Source of the DNA: JBFGCA01 sp041567315
GTDB lineage: Bacteria; Acidobacteriota; Thermoanaerobaculia; Multivoradales; JAHEKO01
Assembly: GCA_041567315.1 (NCBI GenBank)
Contig: JBFGCA010000026.1
Span: 1-45,650, forward strand
Length of the DNA: 45,650 bases
Direction of reading: 5' to 3'
Position numbers and translations under genes: made by a program. Shown here piece after piece: positions 40,599-45,650 of the stretch. The first letter of the stretch is position 1. The number at the start of each line of letters is the position of its first letter. Under the pieces are notes generated by a model. It saw only the letters and a program-made list of their open reading frames with translations, was not told the origin of the DNA and did not search any database.

Positions 40599-40780
40599 CT
40601 GGGGGGTGTCCCGCCGCATCCGGCGCTTCAACCCGCATGTTTCCGTCTGGGGTCGTTGACGGCTCAGCCTCGGAGCCGAACAAGAAGGTGGTCATTGGCG
40701 GGCATCGCCTGTCAGACGCTTCGCGCTGATTGGAGGCGATGCGAGGCGGAGGGCGCCGGCTGCCACGGGACACCCCCCAG
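40599..40780. repeat. IR-bounded, highly foldable 182-bp segment upstream of mraZ
   Basis: CTGGGGGGTGTCCCG (40599-40613) pairs perfectly with 40766-40780. After a symmetric 6x6 internal loop, CCGGCGC (40620-40626) pairs with GCGCCGG (40753-40759). Inside, GCATCGCC (40702-40709) pairs with GGCGATGC (40735-40742), topped by TCAG/CTGA and CGC/GCG mini-helices. It lies in the 396-bp gap between the PPIase gene and the mraZ promoter; no convincing gene is there. It could be a small structured RNA or an inert palindromic element. Confidence 0.6.
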
Positions 40781-40847
40781 CCGCTGGGCCACCCGCCCGG
40801 ATGACTCGGCTGGGTCGGTTGGTCCCCCCTACCCGGAGAGCCAGCAG

Positions 40848-41972
40848 CTAATCGGGTGGCTGGTCCGAGGGCTTGTCCGCGGGGGCGGGCTCGGCGGGCG
40901 GGGGGGTGAGCGAGCCGAAGGCGGCGGTCACCGGGTCGGCGAGCTCGGTGCCGAGGGCGGAGGCGGCCTCCAGGCGCTCGCGGAAGCCGGCCGCCTCGGG
41001 CGGCGGCTGGGCGACCACGTACGAGCTCGCCTGCAGCTCCTCCATGTACCGCTGCACCTGCTCCTGGAACCGCTGGTTCTGCAGCCGCTGCCGGATCTCC
41101 CCCTCGACCTCCGAGAACGGGGGCTGGCGCTCGGCGGTGCGGTCGGTCACCTCCACCAGGTGGAGACCGCCCCGGCCGAGCACCGGCTCGCTGACGGCGC
41201 CGGCCTCGAGCCCCCACACCGCCTCCTCGAGATCGGGGTCGAGGTCGCCGGGCTCGACCCAGCCCAGATCGAGGACCGACGAGGTCACGCCCTCGCCGGC
41301 GAAGGGCGCGACCACCTCGGCAAGGCTGGCGCCGGCGAGGATCTGGGAGCGCAGGTCCTGGGCGAGCTGCGCCCGCTCGACGAGGCTGAGGCCGCTCGAC
41401 TCCAGCACCACCACCTCGCGCAGCTGGAGCCGCTCGGGGATGCGGAACTCGGCGGCGTTGCTCTGGTAGTAGCGGCGCAGGTCCTCCTCGTTGACCGCCA
41501 CCCGCGGCTGGACCTCGCGCCGCATCACTTCCTGGACCAGGAGGTTGGTGCGCACCTGGCGCTCGAAGTCGTCGCGCGTCATCCCCGACTCGGCGAGCGC
41601 CGCCTCGAACTGCTCGTCGGTCTGGATCCCGGAGGCCGACTTGGCCCGCGCCACGGCGCGGGCGAGGTCCTCGGCGGTCACCGTGATGCCCAGCTGGTCG
41701 GCCCGCGACAGCACCAGCAGCTCCTCGAACAGCTCGGTCAGGGTCATCTCCCCGGCGCTGGCGATCAGCTCCTGGCGCTGCTCGGCGCTCAGCCGGTCGG
41801 AGCGCCGGATGGTGTCGACCCGGGCCGCCAGGCGGCGCTCGTAGTCGCGGCTGGTGACGATCCGCTCGTTCACTCGCAGCACGATCTGATCGGTGGCGGC
41901 GGCGAGCGGCAGCAGGCCGGCCGCCGTCCACAGCAACAGCGCCGCGGTGGGGCAGAGGACGGTGCGGGTCAT
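40848..41972 (-). CDS. SurA-like periplasmic PPIase / chaperone
   Basis: A 374-aa exported protein. A Sec signal peptide (about 1-26, ending PLAAATDQ) is followed by a SurA-N-like region (IVLRVNERIVTSRDYERRLA), a helical chaperone part (TLTELFEELLVLSRADQLGI), and one parvulin-type rotamase domain (LREVVVLESSGLSLVERAQL through GLHLVEVTDRTAERQPPFSE). The Pro/Asp-rich C-terminus is probably disordered. It is expected to assist folding of outer-membrane or secreted proteins. The ATG overlaps the upstream PPIase stop (ATGA). Confidence 0.85.
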   Translation of the reverse strand: MTRTVLCPTAALLLWTAAGLLPLAAATDQIVLRVNERIVTSRDYERRLAARVDTIRRSDRLSAEQRQELIASAGEMTLTELFEELLVLSRADQLGITVTAEDLARAVARAKSASGIQTDEQFEAALAESGMTRDDFERQVRTNLLVQEVMRREVQPRVAVNEEDLRRYYQSNAAEFRIPERLQLREVVVLESSGLSLVERAQLAQDLRSQILAGASLAEVVAPFAGEGVTSSVLDLGWVEPGDLDPDLEEAVWGLEAGAVSEPVLGRGGLHLVEVTDRTAERQPPFSEVEGEIRQRLQNQRFQEQVQRYMEELQASSYVVAQPPPEAAGFRERLEAASALGTELADPVTAAFGSLTPPPAEPAPADKPSDQPPD

Positions 41973-42823
41973 GGCGAGGCGTGGAGACCGGTGTAGTCGA
42001 AGGGGAGGTTGCGCGCGAAGACCCGCGGATTGTACCGCTGCCGCGCCGCCCGGACCAGCTCCTCGCGGCGCCGGGCGGCGCGCCCGCTGCGCAGCTGCCG
42101 CTCGATCTCGGGCGCCGCCTCGGCCAGCGGCCGCCTCGCCGCCGGCCGGCGCTCGACGACCTGGAAGAGATGGAACCCGTAGTCGGTGGCCACCATCTCG
42201 CTCACCTCGCCCGGCTCGAGGTCGAAGATGGTGTCCACGAAGACCGGTGGCAGGTCGTCCCTTCCGAGGAGGGCGCCGGCCTCCTGCGACGCGCCGACGC
42301 GGTCGCGGAACCGCTGCACCAGTTCGGTGAACGGCATGCCCGCGGTCCAGGACTGGCGGGCTGCCGCCGCCGCTTCACGGTCGTCGAACAGGATCTGACG
42401 CAGTTGGACCTGCTCGGGCGACTCGAACTGAGAGCTGTTGGCGCGGTAGTAGCCCTCGACCTCGGCGGCCGTGGGGTGGACGGTGGGGTCCCGGGCCAGC
42501 AGCGCCTCGAGCGCCTGCCGCCGCCCGACGTCCTCCTCCGCCACGCCCTGCTCGATCGCCCACAGCCTGAGGGCCTCCTCGTCCAGCAGCTGGTCGAGCA
42601 GACCGCTGAGCGAGGCGCTGGGCAGCGCCGAGCCGCTCGCGGCGTGCTGCTCGAGATACTCCTCGAAATCCTCGTGGTGGACGTCGTGACCGTCCAGCCG
42701 GGCCACCAAATCGGGGCCAGGCAGGTCGTCGCCGCAGCCGGCCGCCAGCACCAGGGCGGCGGCCGCCGCCAGCGGGCGGGCCGCGCCCCGGCGGGCCGCC
42801 CCTCGGGCCGGGCTGCTAGCCAT
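41969..42823 (-). CDS. Parvulin-type PPIase lipoprotein
   Basis: A 284-aa protein with a lipoprotein signal peptide; the lipobox is LAAGC, followed by GDDLPG. The SurA-N-like helical part (DVHHEDFEEYLEQHAASGSA, LLDQLLDEEALRLWAIEQGV) leads to a rotamase domain (QVQLRQILFDDREAAAAARQ ... GEVSEMVATDYGFHLFQVVE). It is similar in plan to PrsA and PpiC/PpiD-like foldases. The gene overlaps the mfd stop by 8 bp and is coupled to the next PPIase, so mfd-ppi-ppi is one operon. Confidence 0.87.
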   Translation of the reverse strand: MASSPARGAARRGAARPLAAAAALVLAAGCGDDLPGPDLVARLDGHDVHHEDFEEYLEQHAASGSALPSASLSGLLDQLLDEEALRLWAIEQGVAEEDVGRRQALEALLARDPTVHPTAAEVEGYYRANSSQFESPEQVQLRQILFDDREAAAAARQSWTAGMPFTELVQRFRDRVGASQEAGALLGRDDLPPVFVDTIFDLEPGEVSEMVATDYGFHLFQVVERRPAARRPLAEAAPEIERQLRSGRAARRREELVRAARQRYNPRVFARNLPFDYTGLHASP

Positions 42824-45650
42824 CCAGGGCCTCCAGCACCTCGCCGGCGGCGGTCACCGGCGGGGCGCCGCCGGCCTCCACGGTGAGCACGCCCTGGGGC
42901 GAGAAGCTGGCGCCGGGGCGCTCGGAGACGAAGCGGACCAGCCGATCGAGGTCGATCCTGGCGTCCCGGCGCATGCGGATCTGCAGCTTGCCACGGCGGG
43001 CCGAGATCGATTGCACCCGCAGCGCCTCGGCGCGCCGCTTGAGGGCCGCCACCGCCAGCAGCTGGTGGACCGGCGGCGGCGGCGGGCCGAAGCGGTCGCG
43101 CAGCTCGGCCAGCAGCTCGGCGGCCGGGGTCTCGCCGGCGGCGATGCGGTGGTAGAGCTCCATCCGCAGGTTGGCGTCGTCCACGTAGTCGGGCGGGATC
43201 GACCCGCTCACCGGCAGGTCGAGCGCCACCGACGGCCCCTCCTCGCGGACCTCGCCGCGTAGCTCGCGGACCGTCTCCTCCAGCATCTTGAGATAGGTCT
43301 CCATGCCGACGGCGGCGATGTGCCCGCTCTGCTCGGCGCCCAGCAGGTTGCCGGCGCCGCGGATCTCCAGGTCGCGGGCCGCCACCCGGAAGCCGGCGCC
43401 CAGCTCGGTGAACTCGCGCAGCGCGCCCAGCCGCTTGCGCGCCGTCTCCGACAACACCCGGTCGGTGGGGACCAGCAGGTAGCAGTAGGCCAACTGACTG
43501 CTGCGTCCGACGCGCCCGCGGAGCTGATAGAGCTGGGCCAGCCCGAAACGGTCGGCCCGGTGCACGATCATGGTGTTGACGTTGGAGATGTCGATGCCGT
43601 TCTCGATGATGGTCGTCGCCAGCAGCAGATCGTGGTGCCCTTCCTTGAAGGCGTGCATGCGCTGCGCCAGCTCGTCCTCCGGCAGCTGGCCGTGTCCGAT
43701 GGCGAGGTCGAGGTCGGGGACCAGCTCGGTGAGGAAGCGGGCGACGTTGGCGATCCCCTCGACCCGGTTGAAGACGTAGTAGATCTGGCCGTGACGCTGG
43801 CGCTCGAACTCGATCGCCTCGCGGATCAGCTCGGCCGAGAAGGGGAGGATCGCGGTCTCCACCGCCATCCGGTCGCTGGGCGGCGTCTCGATGACCGACA
43901 GGTCGCGGACCCCGGCCAACGACAGCTGCAGGGTGCGGGGCACCGGCGTCGCCGACATCGCCAGCACGTGGACGTTCTTCTTGAGGCGGCGCAGGCGCTC
44001 CTTCTGGGCGACGCCGAAGCGCTGCTCCTCGTCGACGATCAGCAGCGCCAGCCGCCGGAACTTGACGTCACGGCTGAGCAGCCGGTGGGTGCCGATGACG
44101 ACGTCGAGCCGGCCGCTCTCGAGGCGGGCCCGCAGCTCGCGCACCTCGCGCGGCGAGCGCGCCCGGCTCAGCAGGTCGATCTCCACCGGCAGACCGGCGA
44201 AGCGGGCACGGAAGGTCTCGAGGTGCTGATCGGCGAGGATGGTGGTGGGGGCGAGGACCGCCACCTGAAAGCCCCCTTCCACCACCTTGAAGGCCGCCCG
44301 CATGGCGACTTCGGTCTTGCCGAAGCCGACGTCGCCGCACAGCAGCCGGTCCATCGGGCGGTCGCGTTCGAGGTCGGCCTTGATGGCGGCGATCGCCTCC
44401 AGCTGGTCGGGGGTCTCCTCGTAGTCGAAGGCGGCCGCGAACTGGGCCTCGAGGTCGCCGTCGGGCGGCATCGCCGGCGCCCGCGCCAGCTGGCGCTCGG
44501 CGTAGAGCCGCAGCAGGTCGCCGGCCAGCTTCAGCATGCCGCGCTTGACCCGCTCCTTGGTGCGGCTCCACGAGGTGCCCCCCAGCCGATCCAGGCGCGG
44601 CGCCACCCCCTCGAGACCGCTGTACTTCTGGAGCAGATCGAGACGGGTGAGCGGCAGCAGCAGGCTGCGGTCGCCGGCGTAGACGACCTCCATCACCTCT
44701 ACCGCGCCGCCGCCGTCGCCGCCCGCCAGCGGCCTCAGCTCGGGCGGCAGCCCGGCGGCGTCGTCCGCTCCGCCCCCCACCGTGCGCAGCCCGACGAACT
44801 GCCCGATGCCGTGGTCGGTGTGGACCACGTAGTCGCCCACCCGCAGATCGCGCAGCCCGGACAGGAAGGGGCCGTAGCGCGGCCGCGGCCGGCGCGGCTC
44901 GACCGGCAACCGGGGAAAGAGCTGCCGCTCGCCGAACAGCACGACCCCGGCGGCCGGCAGCCGGAACCCGCGGGCCAGCTCGCCGGCAACCAGCTCGACA
45001 CCGCCCCGGCCGGTGGGGAGCCCCTGGTCGCGGCACCAGCCCTCCAGACGGTAGAAGTGCTCGGCGGGCGCCACCAGCAGCAGCCGCTCGCGACGGGCGC
45101 GGGCGGTCTCCAGCTCGCGGGGGAAGCGCGGCAGCTGGCCGTGGAAGAGGTCGGTGGCGGCGGCCGCAAAGTCGATCGGCCGCTCCCCGCCGGCGGCGGC
45201 GCCCACCGCCCCGCCCACCACCGGCACGCGGCAGCCCTGGACGAGCGCCTCCACCAGGTCGAGCGGGTGCTCCAGCCGCTCGGGAGGAAAGACCGGCCGG
45301 CCGTGCCGCGCCAGCGCCTCGTACTCGGCGGCCAGCTGGGCGGCGTGCGCCGCCGCCTCGGCCAGCAGCTGCGGCGGATCGACCGCCAGACCCACGAAGC
45401 CCGGCCGCGGTACCGGCTCCTCCGCAGCCGCTGCTGGGGCCGCTGCCGGCCGTGGGGCGGGGCGGCCGGCGGCCGCGGCCAGCAGGGCGGGAAGGGTGGG
45501 GGTGTCGCCGGCCAGCAGCGGCAGGTAGTGCTCCCAGCCGTCGAACCGGCCACGCTCCGAGAGCGCCTCGATCGCCCCGGCGCTGCGGACCCCCGGCAGC
45601 TCACGGGCCAACAGCCCGGCCAGCCGGGCGGCCGCCTCCGGACCCGCCGC
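42816..45650 (-). CDS. mfd: Transcription-repair coupling factor Mfd (5' end outside window)
   Basis: The visible part is 944 residues of an SF2 translocase that displaces stalled RNA polymerase and recruits UvrA. The frame is open to the right edge, so the N-terminal start is missing; a full Mfd is about 1,150 aa. Present are the UvrB-like domain 1 remainder (FDGWEHYLPLL), the RNA-polymerase-interacting domain (GDYVVHTDHGIGQFVGL), helicase motif I (CGDVGFGKTEVAMRAAFKVV), motif II DEEQ with RFGVAQKERL, motif III AMSATPVPRTLQ, motif VI QLRGRVGRS and the TRCF C-terminal domain (SVALDLPVSGSIPPDYVDD). The PPIase lipoprotein follows with an 8-bp overlap. Confidence 0.95.
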   Translation of the reverse strand, partial: AAGPEAAARLAGLLARELPGVRSAGAIEALSERGRFDGWEHYLPLLAGDTPTLPALLAAAAGRPAPRPAAAPAAAAEEPVPRPGFVGLAVDPPQLLAEAAAHAAQLAAEYEALARHGRPVFPPERLEHPLDLVEALVQGCRVPVVGGAVGAAAGGERPIDFAAAATDLFHGQLPRFPRELETARARRERLLLVAPAEHFYRLEGWCRDQGLPTGRGGVELVAGELARGFRLPAAGVVLFGERQLFPRLPVEPRRPRPRYGPFLSGLRDLRVGDYVVHTDHGIGQFVGLRTVGGGADDAAGLPPELRPLAGGDGGGAVEVMEVVYAGDRSLLLPLTRLDLLQKYSGLEGVAPRLDRLGGTSWSRTKERVKRGMLKLAGDLLRLYAERQLARAPAMPPDGDLEAQFAAAFDYEETPDQLEAIAAIKADLERDRPMDRLLCGDVGFGKTEVAMRAAFKVVEGGFQVAVLAPTTILADQHLETFRARFAGLPVEIDLLSRARSPREVRELRARLESGRLDVVIGTHRLLSRDVKFRRLALLIVDEEQRFGVAQKERLRRLKKNVHVLAMSATPVPRTLQLSLAGVRDLSVIETPPSDRMAVETAILPFSAELIREAIEFERQRHGQIYYVFNRVEGIANVARFLTELVPDLDLAIGHGQLPEDELAQRMHAFKEGHHDLLLATTIIENGIDISNVNTMIVHRADRFGLAQLYQLRGRVGRSSQLAYCYLLVPTDRVLSETARKRLGALREFTELGAGFRVAARDLEIRGAGNLLGAEQSGHIAAVGMETYLKMLEETVRELRGEVREEGPSVALDLPVSGSIPPDYVDDANLRMELYHRIAAGETPAAELLAELRDRFGPPPPPVHQLLAVAALKRRAEALRVQSISARRGKLQIRMRRDARIDLDRLVRFVSERPGASFSPQGVLTVEAGGAPPVTAAGEVLEALDG

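Noticed and set aside
40555..40695. A 46-codon ATG-started open frame on the minus strand upstream of mraZ
   Set aside because: No Shine-Dalgarno or adjacent -10 box, weaker third-position GC than real genes, and it lies across the foldable IR segment.
1..45650. tRNA, rRNA, CRISPR arrays and prophage genes
   Set aside because: No T-loop-like GTTCGAATC motifs in gaps, no regularly spaced direct repeats with unique spacers, and no phage structural or integrase genes were seen on either strand.

Overview
The window is 45.65 kb of very GC-rich bacterial chromosome, densely coding, with strong G/C at third codon positions. A murein-building dcw cluster (meso-DAP type MurE), two secreted parvulin-type PPIases and a lipoprotein signal point to a Gram-negative (diderm) bacterium. 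A DUF3052 protein, a fused alpha/beta E1 dehydrogenase, tandem PilZ domains of the myxobacterial type and a single-copy housekeeping gene set fit Acidobacteriota best, possibly a Thermoanaerobaculia-like lineage. Myxococcota or another deep high-GC phylum is possible. This placement is inference, with moderate to low confidence.

Layout. 1-7.3 kb holds mostly plus-strand housekeeping genes: a TrmJ-like tRNA methyltransferase, a KDPG-type aldolase, an unknown protein, a macrodomain protein (minus strand), argS, DUF3052, a SAM methyltransferase and a secreted YqgE/AlgH protein. 7.4-10.2 kb is a two-gene minus-strand module (MoxR ATPase plus a 668-residue unknown protein). 10.5-14 kb holds the fused E1 and a probably acquired DUF4143-type ATPase with its own operator-bearing promoter. 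14.2-18.5 kb is a FabH-like / NUDIX / PilZ operon. 18.5-23 kb is a five-gene minus-strand cluster: an unknown protein, an SPFH-zinc-ribbon protein and three further zinc-ribbon proteins, two of them membrane-anchored. 23.2-24.5 kb holds a VanZ-like gene, a gene-deletion scar and palindromic repeats. 24.5-40.5 kb is a complete dcw operon on the minus strand: mraZ, rsmH, ftsL, ftsI, murE, murF, mraY, murD, ftsW, murG, murC, ftsQ, ftsA, ftsZ. It lacks murB and ddl. 40.8-45.65 kb is mfd (5' end outside the window) followed by two translationally coupled periplasmic PPIases.

Three patterns run across the window. First, many operon-first genes have a TANNNT box 7-10 nt before the start codon and no Shine-Dalgarno, which suggests leaderless mRNAs; operon-internal genes often have a Shine-Dalgarno or an overlapping stop/start. 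Second, five non-coding gaps each hold a 120-180 bp segment bounded by long near-perfect inverted repeats (14-22 bp), several with nested inner helices. They may be structured RNAs or palindromic mobile repeats. Third, there are coding and non-coding repeats: a 15-bp x7 in-frame minisatellite in the NUDIX gene, a 72-bp tandem duplication in the PilZ gene, and a dispersed ~112-bp intergenic repeat.

The most interesting protein-level candidates are the SPFH/zinc-ribbon cluster, the PilZ-PilZ-coiled-coil-TM-NTF2-like protein, and the MoxR/unknown pair. No tRNA, rRNA, CRISPR array, prophage or intact insertion sequence was recognised.
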